A program made the position numbers and the translations under genes. The notes below the pieces were generated by a model. It was given only the letters and a program-made list of their open reading frames with translations. It did no database searches and was not told where the DNA came from. Below, in pieces: positions 23,031 to 36,400 of a stretch of 63,221 nt of DNA (its first letter is position 1; each line of letters begins with the position of its first letter). The stretch covers positions 89,059-152,279 of the forward strand of contig JAUJMO010000005.1 of NCBI GenBank assembly GCA_030446805.1, in the 5' to 3' direction. Origin of the DNA: Caulobacteraceae bacterium. GTDB lineage: Bacteria; Pseudomonadota; Alphaproteobacteria; Caulobacterales; Caulobacteraceae.

Positions 23031-24419
23031 CTAAACGGAAGCCTTAGCCGCTTGGGTGACCATAGCGGCCTCAGGCCTAATCAGGCGAGATATTAGGTCA
23101 CGGACTGGCGTGTAGACCGATGCTCTGCCTACTTTCGTCTTCCGCAGGAGGCCTGCCTCGGCAAGCGATTCCAGGTCAGCTCGGGCCGTCAGATAGGTTA
23201 CGCCATTCCTCTCTTGATGCTCAGCAATAGTAACTCTTGGCAAACGACCCCTGGCAAGCTCGTTCATCAACCATGATTGACGATGATTGAATGCATCCTT
23301 ACAGTTCTTGTCCGCAAGCCGCTTTTCAAACGCCTGGACCTCTTCTCTACGTCTTCCTACATAGGCGGAAAGCCTCTCCACTGCCGCCTGTAATATCTTT
23401 GAGTGATAGATGAGGAAGTATGTGAGGTCACCGTCGTCGGTTTCAGCGAAGAGAAATGCCTTACCATACGCTATCTTAGACTCTGCTATAACACTGGATA
23501 TTGACACGTATTCAGTCATCCAGTATCCGTCCCTTAGAGCTGACCAGTAGAATAGCGCCCGGGCAACCCGGCCGTTGCCGTCAACAAACGGGTGCTCATA
23601 AGCAAGCATGAAGTGCAGCACAAACCCTCTGACGAGCGGATGAAGCCAAGAGGCTGCCTCGTTTGGCTTATTTGCAAACTCGATAAGGCGTTCGAGGCGT
23701 TGCCTCAGGTCGACTGCCAGGGGCGGCTGGTGCAGTATTTCGCCCGAAGAATCGTCGACTACCTGGATGTCATCTGTGGTGCGCAGTCGTCCAGCGTCCC
23801 TCGGGTTATCTAAAGTTTCGCTAGTAACAAGCTTATGGAGCTCCAAAAGAAGATCAAGTGTGAGGGGGTCCCTTCTGTGCACCTTGACGAATTCCAAAGC
23901 CCTAAAGTTGTTGAGCACCATGCGCTCGTCTTTGGTCCTTGGTGCCCGCCCTTCGAAAATGAGCTTTTTGGCGATCTGCCGAGTCGTTGCTGCGCCTTCA
24001 ATCAACGAGCTGGCAAACGGCTCTTCCGCCAGAGAACGTGTAAGGTGTAGACGCCCCTCACCTGTCGAGAGGGTAGTGATGTCAGAAGCCAAAGAACCTC
24101 CCGCGTTCATATCGAGATGCCGTAGTGCCGCCTTCAGGGAGGGGGGCTCGCAAAACGCAAACTTTGCACCGCTTATGTCGCTCAAAGGTATCGTCTGCGC
24201 CGCAAACTGACGTGCCATGCGAGTCATGGCCCACAGCTCTTGGGGGGCTATTCCGGCAGGAACAGGTTTGAACCGAAACTCTTCCCAGTGAAGGTATCGG
24301 CCCTTCTGATCCACCAAACCCGGCGGGTGCTTCGCGATAATGCCAAGCCGTTCCGGGCGCTCTCGAACCATCGAATTGATGATTTCAGAGGCTGCCGGTG
24401 GCTTTGCGGGGCGTTCCAT
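23031..24419 (-). CDS. Fic family protein (AMPylase-type) with C-terminal winged helix
   Basis: A 462-residue Fic protein. The active-site motif HPFVDGNGRVAR (276-287) is complete, including the catalytic His, so AMP transfer to a target hydroxyl is expected. The inhibitory-helix motif SSLIEG (137-142) lies ahead of the Fic core, making it a class II, self-inhibited member. The last 100 residues (NHRQSWLMNELARGRLPRVTIAEHQERNGVTYLTARADLESLAEAGLLRKTKVGRASVYTP, given here as a block near 365-440) look like a winged HTH that could bind DNA. GC is far below the neighbours and codon use differs, indicating transfer. No antitoxin gene adjoins it. Repeated AT-rich motifs lie directly at and upstream of its start. 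Confidence 0.9.
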   Translation of the reverse strand: MERPAKPPAASEIINSMVRERPERLGIIAKHPPGLVDQKGRYLHWEEFRFKPVPAGIAPQELWAMTRMARQFAAQTIPLSDISGAKFAFCEPPSLKAALRHLDMNAGGSLASDITTLSTGEGRLHLTRSLAEEPFASSLIEGAATTRQIAKKLIFEGRAPRTKDERMVLNNFRALEFVKVHRRDPLTLDLLLELHKLVTSETLDNPRDAGRLRTTDDIQVVDDSSGEILHQPPLAVDLRQRLERLIEFANKPNEAASWLHPLVRGFVLHFMLAYEHPFVDGNGRVARALFYWSALRDGYWMTEYVSISSVIAESKIAYGKAFLFAETDDGDLTYFLIYHSKILQAAVERLSAYVGRRREEVQAFEKRLADKNCKDAFNHRQSWLMNELARGRLPRVTIAEHQERNGVTYLTARADLESLAEAGLLRKTKVGRASVYTPVRDLISRLIRPEAAMVTQAAKASV

Positions 24420-27400
24420 GTTTATATATAGCCCATAAAGGTTCCTGGCTCAGCGTCCACCTTTCCCTTTGATATCAGCCACTTAAAGCTTATACTCTTG
24501 CAAGCTGCAATGAAGGGGTTGGGCCGTCCTTTCGAGCTATATATATAGCCTATAAAGGTCCGTCGCAACTCCCGGTAAAAGCACCCTAAAATCAATGCAG
24601 TAAATCCTTATAGGGAACCGTTCTTGATCCGCTCCCTACGACGAAGCGCTTGAAGGCAAGCCACTGGCCGAACAGATCGGCGTCTCGCGCCATGCTGTGA
24701 ATGCGCTGGAGACTGACAAGCACGGCCCCTCGCTGGGCCTAGCCTTCCGCATCGCGGCCGTCTTCGACCGTCCGTGGAGAACATCTTCGAGAACGCACAC
24801 CCCACGGGGGGTTAGGGGTGAGCCGCGCACCCAAACTCCGTCTTTCCGACCCGGCTCTAGGCGTCGCGCACCACCCTGAGCACCGCTTCGCCATAGCGGG
24901 CGAGCTTCCCCTGGCCCACGCCGTAGAGGCCGGCGAGTTCGTCCGGGGTGCGGGGGCGCTGGGCCGCGATGTCCAGCAGGGTGCGGTCGGCGAAGATGAC
25001 GTAGGGCGGCACCGCCTGGGCCGAGGCCGCCTCGCGCCGCCAGGCCCGGAGCGCCTCGAACAGGGACTGGTCGGCCGCCGGGACCGTCGTGGCGGCCGGA
25101 GCGGCGCCGCGGGCGTCGCGTTTTCGCGGCCGCCCGGAGCGGGTGGAGGCGTCGTGCGCCTCCGGCCGCGTCCGCAGCGCCACACGGCGCTCGCCGCGGT
25201 AGACGCCGCGCACCGCCTCGGGGTCGCCCATCCGCAGCAGGGGGCGGTTGTCGTTGGGCTCCTCCTCCAGCAGGCCTTCGAACAGCAGCTGCTCGAACAG
25301 GTCGCGCCAGCCTGCGGGCGAGTACTCGGCGCCCACGCCGAAGGTGGTGAGCGCCGCCTCCCAGGGCTGCACCTCCTTGGTGCGGCCCATCAGATGGTCC
25401 ACCACCCGGCCTCGGCCGAAGCGTCCGCCCAGGCGGTGCACGGCGGCCAGCGCCTTTTGCGCCGCCTCCGTGACGTCGACCAGCGCGATCCCGTCCGCCT
25501 CGCTCCGGCACAGGTCGCAGACGCCGCAGGGCTCCACGCCCTCGGCCTCGCCGAAGTAGCGGCGCACGGCGGCGGCGCGGCAGCCGGCGCCGTCCAGCAT
25601 GGCGTAGAGCTGGCGCGCCTTGCGGGTGCGCACCGCCTTCACCGCGTCGTCAGCCTCCCCGTGCTGGATCCGGTGCAGGGTCTTGGCCAGGTCCGAGGCG
25701 CCGTACAGGGTGACGCCCTCGGCGGGGTCCCCGTCGCGACCCGCGCGGCCGACCTCCTGCCAATAGGCCTCGACCGACTCCGGCGGGTCGGCGTGGATCA
25801 CGAAGCGCACGTCGGGTTTGTCCACGCCCATGCCGAAGGCCACCGTGGCGCACATCACCGCTCCTTCCGCCTCCAGGAACTGGTGCAGGCGGTCGTCGCG
25901 CAGCTGCTTGTCCAGACCCGCATGGTAGGCCAGCGCCGGCACGCGCGCGGCCTTGAGGTCGGAAGCCAATTGTTCCGTGCGGGCGCGTGTGCCGGCGTAG
26001 ATGATGCCTGAACGGCCGCGGCGCGCGGCCGCCAGCTCCACGGCGCGGCCGGCCTTGTCCTTGCGTTCGGCGTTGAGGCGGAGCTCCGGACGGGCGAAAC
26101 TGGCCACGAACTCCGCGGCCTCTTCCATGCGCAGCTGCACGCGGATGTCGGCCAGGGTGCGGGCGTCCGCGGTGGCGGTGACCGCCAGGCGCGGCACCCC
26201 GGGCAGCAGGTCCGTCAGCCGGCCCAGCTGGCGGTATTCCGGGCGGAAGTCGTGGCCCCACTGGCTGACGCAGTGCGCTTCGTCCACCGCCACCAGCGCC
26301 AGCCGCGAGGCGCGCAGACGGTCGAGCGCCCCGCCGCCCCCCATCAGGCCCTCCGGCGACATGTACAGCAGGTCGAGTTCGCCCACCTCCAGCATGCGCC
26401 AGATGCGCGCTCGGTCCGCCCCTTGGACGCCGGAATCCAGCCGTTCGGCGCGGACCCCCAGCTGCTTCAGGGCCGCGACCTGATCGGCCATCAACGCCAC
26501 CAGGGGCGAGACCACCAGCCCGGTCCCCGGCCGCAGCACCGCCGGGATCTGGTAGCAGACGCTCTTGCCGCCGCCGGTGGGCAGCACGGCCAGGGCGTCG
26601 CGCCCGGCCAGGATCTCGGCCACGACCTCGGCCTGGCGTCCACGGAAATCGGGGTGGCCCCAGACGCGCCGGAGCGTCTCGCGAGCTTGGTCTAGAGTCG
26701 GGGGCACGTCGGGTTCATGGCACAGGAAGGCGCGGGACCTAAGGGGAATCAGGCGGCCGCGACGTTGAAGCGGCCGGCCTGATAGTCGCGCATGGCCTGC
26801 ATGATCTCCTCGCGCGTGTTCATCACAAAAGGGCCGTGGGAGACCACCGGCTCGCCGATCGGCTCCGCATGGCCGAACACCAGAACCGCGTCCCCAACCG
26901 CCTCGACGGAGAGCGTGTCGCCCTCCAGGCCAAGCTCGACCAGGTTGAAGGCCGGCGCCTCGGCCCCGGCGGTCCGGACCGCGCCCCCCGCCACATAAAG
27001 AAAGACGGCCCGGCCCTCCAGGCCGTCGAAGGCCAGCCGCGCGCCCGTCTCCATCCTGACCACCGACATGAAGACTCCGGTCAAGGAGGCCACCGGCCCC
27101 GCCCGCCCCCGCCACTGGCCGGAGATCAGCTCCAGCGTGACCCCGTCGACCGACATCTTGGGGATGTCGGGGGCCTGCAGGCCGGTGTAGCGCGGCGGCG
27201 TCATCTTGAGCCGGGACGGCAGATTGACCCACAGCTGCAGGATCTCCAGCGGCCCGCCCCGGCGCTTGAAGTCCTCGGGCGACAGCTCGGCGTGGATCAG
27301 GCCGCTCCCGGCGGTCATCCACTGCACGCCGCCCGCACGGATCACGCTCTCATGCCCGCCGCTGTCGGAGTGCGACAGTTCGCCTTCCAGGATGAAGGTC

Positions 27401-30400
27401 ACGGTTTCAAAGCCCCGGTGCGGATGGGGCCCGAACGGCAGGCCGCGGTTGCCCGGCGGATAGGTCTGGGGTCCGTGGTGGTTCAGAAACAGAAAAGGAT
27501 CGAGCTGCGGCAGGCGCGGTCCGGGTAACGGCCGACGCGTCTGAAGATCGGCGATGTCGTCGCGAAGCGCGGGATGAAGCGCGACCAGACTCTTGTCCGC
27601 CATTGGGGGCCCTCGAAGCTCGAACCGGCCGATATAGGCGCCCTTCTGCGGCCACGCTTTGCTGACAAATGATGAAGAAGCACGGCGCGCGTTCACCTTT
27701 CGTCAAGGTCACTCCCGGTTCATGGCGAAGCGGATTAAATGCGCACGAGCCATCCTCGCCGGGCTCCGGAGTTTCCCATCATGAGCGATCGCGGCCCAGA
27801 CGACCGGGTGCGGGCGCGCCACCCCGGCGCGGCGCCTCCGGCCCGTCAGCCCCAGGGACGTTCCCCCAGGAACGGGCGCGGCGTGTTCGGCTCGCTGGTC
27901 TATTGGACGCTGGTGCTGGGCGTGTGGGGCCTGATCGGGCTGGCGGCCTTCCTGATGGTGTTCATCCCCGGACTGCCGGACACCTCGGGCCTCTACGCCG
28001 TGAATCGCCAACCGTCGGTGGCCTACCTCGACCGCAACGGCGGGCTGATCGCGGTGCGCGGCAGCCAGGAAGCGCCCCCGGCCGATCTGAAGGAATTGCC
28101 GGACTATGTCCCGGCGGCCTTTATCGCCATCGAGGACCAGCACTTCTACCGCCATCCCGGGTTCAATCCGGTGCGCATGGCGCAGCAGCTGGTGCGCAAT
28201 CGACGCGCCGGTCGGGTGACCGGGGGGGGCTCCACCATCACTCAGCAACTGGCCAAGAACCTGTTCCTGAGCTCGGAGCAGACCTACCGCCGCAAGGCGC
28301 AGGAGTTGATTCTGGCCGTCTGGTTGGAGGCCAAGTTCAGCAAGGAGGAGATCCTCGCCCTGTACCTGAACCGCGTCTATTTCGGCGGTGGCGCTTACGG
28401 CATCGAGGCCGCGGCCGAGCGCTACTTCCAGAAGGACGCCAAGGACCTCAACCTGGGCGAGGCGGCGCTCCTGGCCGGCTTGCTCAAAGGCCCGTCGCGC
28501 TACAGCCCCATCTCCTCCACGGAGCGCGCCGAGAAGCGGGCCAATGTGGTGCTGGCCGAGATGGTCGAGATGGGCGTGATCACACCCGAGGAGCGCGCCC
28601 AGGCCTTCAGCAAGCCCATCCGGGTGGCCAAGCGGCTGGCCAACCAGCACGCCAACTATTTCGTCGACTGGGTGGATGCGGAAGTCCGCGCCCTGGTGGG
28701 CGAAACGGACGAGGACCTGATCGTCCAGACCACGCTCGACCTGCCCATCCAGGCCTCGGCCGAGAGCGCGGTGCGCGCCGTGGTCAAGCGCGACCGCAAG
28801 CTGGGCGTGCGCCAGGCCGCGCTGGTGGCGCTCGACGGCGAAGGGCGCGTCCGCGCCATGATCGGCGGTGCGGACTACGCCGATAACCAGTTCAACCGGG
28901 CGGTGGATGCGCGCCGCCAGGCGGGCTCGGCCTTCAAGCCCTTCGTCTACCTCACCGCCTTCGAGCAGGGCCGCTCGCCCGACACCGTGGTCACCGACGG
29001 CCCTATCAAGATCGGCAACTGGGAGCCTCAGAACTACACGGGCGATTTCCGCGGGCAGATGACCGTGGAGCGGGCGGTCGCTCAGTCGGTCAACACCGTG
29101 GCGGCTCAGGTCGCCGACGAGGTCGGCCGCGACAACGTGGCCCGCACCGCGCGGCGGCTGGGCATCAGCTCCAAGATCCAGACCGGTCCCTCCATGGCGC
29201 TGGGCGCGGTGGAGGTGAGCCCGCTGGAGATGGCCAAGGCCTACGCCCCGCTCAGCAACGGGGGGCTCTACGCCAGCCCCTACGGCATCGAGCGCATCCG
29301 CACGCGCGGCGGCCAGGTGCTCTACGAGCGCCGCGCGAGCGAGCGCGCGCCCGTGGTCAGCAATCCCGCCCTGGGGGAGATCAACCAGGTGCTGCGGGCC
29401 GTGGTGACGGGCGGCACGGGCACCGGCGCCGCGCTTCCCGGCTATGACATCGCCGGCAAGACGGGCACCACCAGCGACTACAAGGACGCTTGGTTCGTGG
29501 GCTACACGGGCGGTTTCACCACCGCCGTCTGGGTCGGCAAGGACGACAACACCCCCATGCGCAAGGTGACGGGCGGGGGCGCGCCCGCCGAGATCTGGCG
29601 CACCTTCATGGCCTCCGCCCTGCCGCGACTGGATGTCAGGCCCATCCCCGAAGGCCCGCAGGCCCTGCCCTCCCCCTCGCTGGAGGATCCGATCGGCTCC
29701 CTGCTGGAGGCCGCCAACACCTTCTTCGAGGAGGATGTGACGACCTACGAGGAGTCGCCTCTGGCCGAGGCCCTTCCCCTGCCGTCGCCGGCCCGGCCGC
29801 AACCGGCGCCGTACGATCCGCAGCCCTACAGCCCGCCGGCTTACCTGCCCCCGCCCTCGCAGCAGCCCCGCGAGCCGGCCTACCTGCCCCCGCCCTCGCA
29901 ACCGGCGCCGCCCAACAACGGCCCGCCCTCGTTGGAGGACTACATCGCCGCCGGCGTGGGCTGACCTCCACCGCAAATGAAGCCCGCCGCGGAGGCTCTC
30001 CCAGTCTCGCCCGCCTAATCTCGCCCCAGGGCGTGCAGCGCGCTTCCTTCCGCCCGTAGCCACGCGCGCGCGGACCGGGGGTCCCCGAACAAGCGCTCGA
30101 CTAGGGCCCAAAAGCCCGGGCCGTGGTTGGCTTCCTTTAGATGCGCCACCTCGTGCGCCGCCAGATAGTCCAGCACGAACGGCGGCGCCCCGATCAGCCG
30201 CCAGGAGTAGCGGATCGCACTTCGCGCCGGGGTGCAGGAGCCCCAGCGTCCGCGCGGATCGTTCAGGGTGATGCGCGGCATGGGCAGGCCCAGCGCTGCG
30301 GCATGCACCGCCGTCCGGGCGGTCAAGTCGGCCAGGGCTTCGCGCCTGAGCAGGTTCAGCACGCGTCGCTCGAACGCCTCCCCCTCCCCCCCGCTGACGA

Positions 30401-33400
30401 TGGCGCCATTCTTCAGCCTCGCCGCCCCGCGACCGGGCGCAGCCTCCAGCCGGAAAGGCTGTCCTCGCAGGGGAATGACGGCCCCCACGCGGAAGGGACG
30501 TCCTGCCGGGCGCTCCGCCGTTTTCTCCGCGATCCAGTCCGAGCGCCGTCGGGCGAACTCCGCCGCCTCGGCCAGCCGCCGAGCGCTGGGCGCCGTCACC
30601 GACACCTCTCCCGTGGCCCCGTCGACCCGCAGAGTGAGCCGCCGCGCCCGCGCGTTCACGCGCAGTCTCACCGGCCGTCCGGCGACCTCCACCACGCCGC
30701 CGGGCAGCAGCCTCACCGGCCGTCGTGCGTCCGGATGAAGTCGCGCACCCGGGGATAGATCTCCTCGCGGAAGCGACGCCCGTTGAACACGCCGTAGTGG
30801 CCGACCTCCGGCTGCACATACAGCTCGCGCATTGCGTCCGGCAGGTTGGGCAGCAGGGCGTGCGCCGCCTGGGTCTGGCCCACGCCCGAGATGTCGTCCT
30901 TCTCGCCTTCCACCGTCATCAGGGCGATGTCGGTGATCTGCTCGGGCCGTACGAGCCGTCCGCGATGCTCCAGCTCGCCCTTCGGCAGACTGTGCCGCTG
31001 GAACACCAGGTCGATGGTCTGGAGGTAGAATTCCTCGGTCAGATCCAGCACCGACAGGTACTCGTCATAGAACTCGTGGTGCTTCTGCGAAGCGTCGCCG
31101 TCGCCGCGGACCAGGTTGGCGAAGTGGCGGTGGTGGGCGTCGCGGTGCCGGTCCCGGTTCATGCTCATGAAGCTGTAGAGCTGGACAAAGCCCGGATAGA
31201 CGCGCCGCATCATCCCCGGATAGGGCGGCGGCACCGTGTGGATCATGTTGTTCTGAAACCAGGCGAACGGCCGGGCCGCGGCCAAGTCATTGGTCTGGGT
31301 GGGCGCCAGCCGCGCGTCGATGGGGCTGCCCATGTAAGTGGTCGAGGCCGGGCGGCAGGGATCGCCGTCCTCGGCCATCAGCGCCGCCGCCGCCATCACC
31401 GGCGGGCCCGGCTGACACACCGCAACCACGTGCGGCCGCCCGCCGATCGCGCGCAGCATCTCGCCCACATGGTCGACATAGTCGTGGAAGTCGAAACGCC
31501 CTTCCTGCATCGGCACCATGCGGGCGTTCACCCAATCGGTGACATAGACCTCGTGGTCCTGGAGGAAGGCCTCCACCGTTCCGCGGAGCAGGGTGGCGTA
31601 GTGGCCGGACAAGGGCGCCACCAGCAGCACGGCCGGCTGGAACTCGCGCAGCCCTGCCCGACGCAGGTCGCTGCGATCGCGCGCGAAGTGCACCAGGCGG
31701 CACCAGGGCGAAGACCACACGGTGACGGGCCGGACCCGGACGTCCCCGCCGTTGACCGGCACGGTGTCGATGCCCCACTTCGGCTTGGTGTAGCGCCGCG
31801 TGGCGTCTCCGAAGAGCTCGGCGCCTGCGGCCGCCTGGCGGCCCCAGTCCGTTCCGCCCCACGGATTGCCTGGCCAGTTCAGCCAGTCGCGGGCGGCTCG
31901 GGCGGCGAGCCGCGACGGCATGGCGGCCTGATAGCCGAGTTCGTGCAGGGAATAGAGCATTCGGCTCCGGGGTACAGGGTTGGGATGAACGAGGCCTTAG
32001 GCGTCCATGGCTTGGCGGATCTGGCGCGCCGCCTCGGCCGGGGTGTTCTCGTGGGCGAGCACTTCCACGAGCTGTCCCTGGGGGTTGGTCAGGTACACCA
32101 CCGTGGTGTGGTCGACGAGATAGCCGCCGTGAGCGGCGTGCGGGCCGGCCGCGGGCGCTTTGCGGTGATACACTTTCCAGGCCTTGGTCGCGGCCCCCAC
32201 CTGTTCGGGCGTGCCCGTGAGCCCACGCACCCCGCCCGGGAACTCGTAGCCTTCCAGATAGGCGTTGAGCGCCTGAGGCGTGTCACGCTCCGGGTCCACC
32301 GTTATCAACACGACCTGCAGCTTCTCGGCGTCCTCGCCCAATTGCTCCGAAGCCGCCTGGAGCGTCTGCAGGGTCGCCGGGCAGAAGTCCGGGCAGGAGG
32401 TGTAGCCGAAGAAGACGGCGGTCCACTTGCCCCGCAACGCGCTTTCGTCGACCGACTGGCCGTTCTGATCCACCAACTGGAACGGGCCGCCGATCCCCGC
32501 CTGCCCCAAGGACGTGACCTGAGACGCCGCAGGCCCATCCTGAGAGGCGCGCCAGGCATAGGCGCCCCCGCCGATCGCCACGCCCGCCACCGCGGCCAGG
32601 GCTATGGCCGTCCAGCGCCCATGGGCTTTGCGCCCCGGCTGTTTTGGTTCATGCTCCGCTTCGGACATGGCGCTCGCACTCGAATTGACGCCGCCGGGCG
32701 TCCCGGCCCGATCAGTTAAGCCCGCCCGCGCGGCCTCACAAGCCGCGGGCGGCCCCGCGTCCCCCTCCGGGGTCGATGCGCCGCGGCAACGCCGCCCGCG
32801 CCTGCGCACCTTGATCAACATGCGCTGGATCGCCGTGGTGGGCCAGACGTCCGTGCTGCTGACCGTGCACTTCGGCCTGGGCTTCCACACGCCGCTCAGC
32901 GCCTGCCTTTTCGCCATCGGCGTCAGCACATGGTTCAACGTGGCGCTTCTGCTGACGCGGCCCATGCAGGCCGAGGCCTCGGACCTGGACACCTTCCTGG
33001 GCACGAGCTTCGACATCCTGCAGGCGGGCGTCCTGCTCGGGCTGACCGGGGGCATGAACAACCCCTTCGTGATCCTGCTGATCGGGCCGGTGGCGGTCGG
33101 CGCCGCGGCCCTGCCGCTCCGGCCCGCGCTGGGCATCGTGGCCGTGGGGCTGGGCTGCGCCACGGCCCTGAAATACGTCCACCTGCCCATGCCCTGGTCC
33201 ACGCCGGCCGGCCTGGACCTGCCCTATATCTATGAGGTGGGGATGTGGGCCGCGACCGTGATCGGCATGCTCTTCACCGCCGGCTACGCCTTTACGGCCT
33301 CGCGCGAGTCCGCCCGGATGGAGTTGGCGCTGGCCACCACTCAAGAGGTGCTGGCCCGCGAGCAGCGCCTGGGCGCGCTGGGCGGCCTGGCCGCCGCGGC

Positions 33401-36400
33401 GGCCCATGAGCTCGGCACGCCGCTGGCCACCATCCAGGTGGTCGCCAAGGAGATGTGCCGCGGCTTGGCGCCCGATGATCCCGCAGCGGAGGACGCCCGC
33501 CTGCTGCTCAGCCAGGCCGAACGCTGCCGCGATATCCTGAAGCGGCTTTCCCGTGATCCGGAGGAAGGCGATCCCGTCGCCTGCGCCGCCTCCCTGATCC
33601 AACTGCTGGACGAGGCGGCGGACCCGCACCAGGGCGTCGGACCGGAGATCACCACCACCGTTCGGTCGACGGACGGCTCGCCCCACCCCGTGGTGGTCCG
33701 CTCGCCGGAAGCGGTGCACGCCCTGTCCGCCCTGGTCGAGAACGCGGTCGACTTCGCCAACGCCCAGGTCATCATCCTGGGGGCCCACGACCGGGACACG
33801 ATCACGGTGGAGGTGGCCGACGACGGCCCGGGCTTTGCGCCCGCCGTGCTGACCAAGCTGGGGGAGCCCTATGTCACCACGCGCCCGAACGGCGAGAACT
33901 CGCGCACCGGCCACACCGGCATGGGCCTGGGTTTCTTCATCGCCAAGACGCTTTTGGAACGCACGGGCGCCCGGGTGAACTTCCGCAACGGCCGCCGGGG
34001 CGGGGCGGTGGTCTGCGTCTGCTGGCCCCGGGCCGCCGTCGAGGTCGCCCCCGGCTTGGAACCGCAGGCTTCAGCTTGACGCTTAGCTGTGGCGCCCTTC
34101 AGGAATCGCCGCCCCCATGACCGATCTGCCCGAGGCCGTTGCCCAGCTCGCGGACAAGACTCTGCTTCTCCTGGACGACGATGCGCCGCTCCGCATTCGT
34201 CTGGGCCGGGCGCTCGAGGCGCGCGGCTTCCAGCCCACGCTCGCGGGCAGCGTGGCCGAGGCTCTGGAGGCCATCCGCGGCGCTCCGCCGGCCCACGCCG
34301 TGCTGGACATGCGGCTGGAGGACGGCAACGGCCTGCAGGTGGTCAACGCGCTTCGTGAACGCCGGCCCGACGCCAAGATCGTCATGCTCACCGGTTACGG
34401 GAACATCGCCACCGCCGTGGCCGCTGTGAAGGCCGGCGCCATCGACTACCTGGCCAAACCGGCCGACGCCGACGACGTCGCCCGCGCCCTGCTGGCCCAG
34501 GTCGACGCCCCACCCGCGCCGCCGGAGAATCCCATGTCCGCCGACCGGGTCCGCTGGGAGCACATCCAGCGGGTCTATGAACTCTGCGGCCACAACGTCA
34601 GCGAAACCGCACGGCGCCTGAACATGCACCGCCGCACCCTGCAGCGCATCCTGGCCAAGCGGGCGCCGCGTTAGGCCAAGGCCCGGAACGCCGCCAGCCG
34701 CGCGAACTGCAGCAGCAACGCCTTTCTTCGCGCGGGCGCCAGCGGGACCACCCGCGCCGGCCGCAGCACCGCCCCGCCGAAACCGTCGGCCACGATCAGC
34801 CCCGCATCCTCCGGCAGGATCTCGCGCGGGAAGTCCGGCGGCACCGCAAAGGAAAAGGCGTCACAATAGGGCGCATACTCCCCCCATTTCCGGTCCACGC
34901 GGAAGTCCTCCACGGAGGACTTCACCTCCACCACGGACAGCTCGCCCTTGGCGCCCAGGGCCATGATGTCCGCACGCCGGCCGTTGGGCAGCGGAAACTC
35001 CAGCAGGGGCGCATGGCCCAACGCCTGCAACAGGCGCGCGGCGCCTCGGGTGACGAGCTCCGTCGTCTCCGGGCGCGTAAGGGCGAGGGCGACCGCGACT
35101 TCCACCCCGCCTGTGTTCCGTCTCTGTTCGTCTCCGTCAAGCGGAGCGGCGGGCGGGTAGTGTCTCAGTTTGAATTCCTGGTTTCACCAAAGCGGCCGAC
35201 GTCGGCCGAACCAGTCGCGCCCCTCCGTTCGAGTCCTCTCCAGGTCGGCCTTCAACTTGGTGATCAGTTGGTCGAAGTCACGCCCGCTATGGGCCTCACC
35301 AAGCGGGTGAGTCTCGCTAAGCTCAGCTTTCCCATCTGCTTTCCGGCGGAAGATCAGTAGACTCAACCGGGCGGTCTGCATGCGCGGGTTAGGCTCGGAT
35401 AGGATTACGACCTCGCTCACGGGCTCGAACTCGAAGCTGATGAATGCGATCGGCCGCTTGGCCATGGGCACGCCCCTCTAGAGTGGGCAGCAGGCTACCC
35501 GGGGACGTATTGACACCATCACGATGCGTTTGTTCATACGAAAAGCCCCGCCGGAGCGGGGCTGATCTACGTCGTGAAGTGGCTTGCGTTCGCCACGGCT
35601 CACGACGGCCCCTGGTGGGGTCTTAGACGCGGATCGCCGAAGCGAGAGCCGCTGCGCTCATATGCATTACCGTAGCGATTTTGTCAACTGAGCGAGCCCC
35701 ATGCCGCTCAGAACGCAGGCTCTGATAACCCTTAGGTTTTCGTCGCTTACCGGGCTGTAGTGGTAGAGCCGACGCCCCTGAACGTCCTTACCATATCGAA
35801 GGAAATCAAGACGATGGAAGCCTACGGCAGCAATCATGTCCCCCTTCACCCAGACGCCATCACTGTCCCAGCGGGCAGGCAATCGGGGGCGGATGTCGAT
35901 CTGCCGATGGTACTGCATGACCGGATCGGGAGCGGTCGTGCTGAGCGCCACGACAGTGCAGAGCCCCGGACGCGCGACGATCTTAGGGCTAATCACCACG
36001 ACAGGGCGATGCTTCACCATCTCAGGTTCTCGGAAGCCTGCGTTGAAGTCGCACGTCATAACCGTGCCGATCTCGGGATGCTCTTTGATCGGCACTAGCC
36101 GCCCCGCTTCTTGTATGGCCCGCGCTTAGCCGGAGCGGGCGCGCGGGCGTCGATCAGCGACACGACATCTTCCATGCTCCAGAGCCGTTCCGTAAGGCCC
36201 GCCGCCATGGCGGGCGTCATACGCAGCGACTTATGGGTGCAGACGAAATTGTAAAACACAAAGTAGAGCGAGAGGGCGTCCACATGGGCGTCGAGCTTCT
36301 TGGAGAAGGCGTTCGTCAGGCGGGTGAACCGGCGCATCGACATGCGCATGGTGAGGTTCTGGCGCTCAACGAAGGACGTGCTGACGTGCTTCGGGTCGGG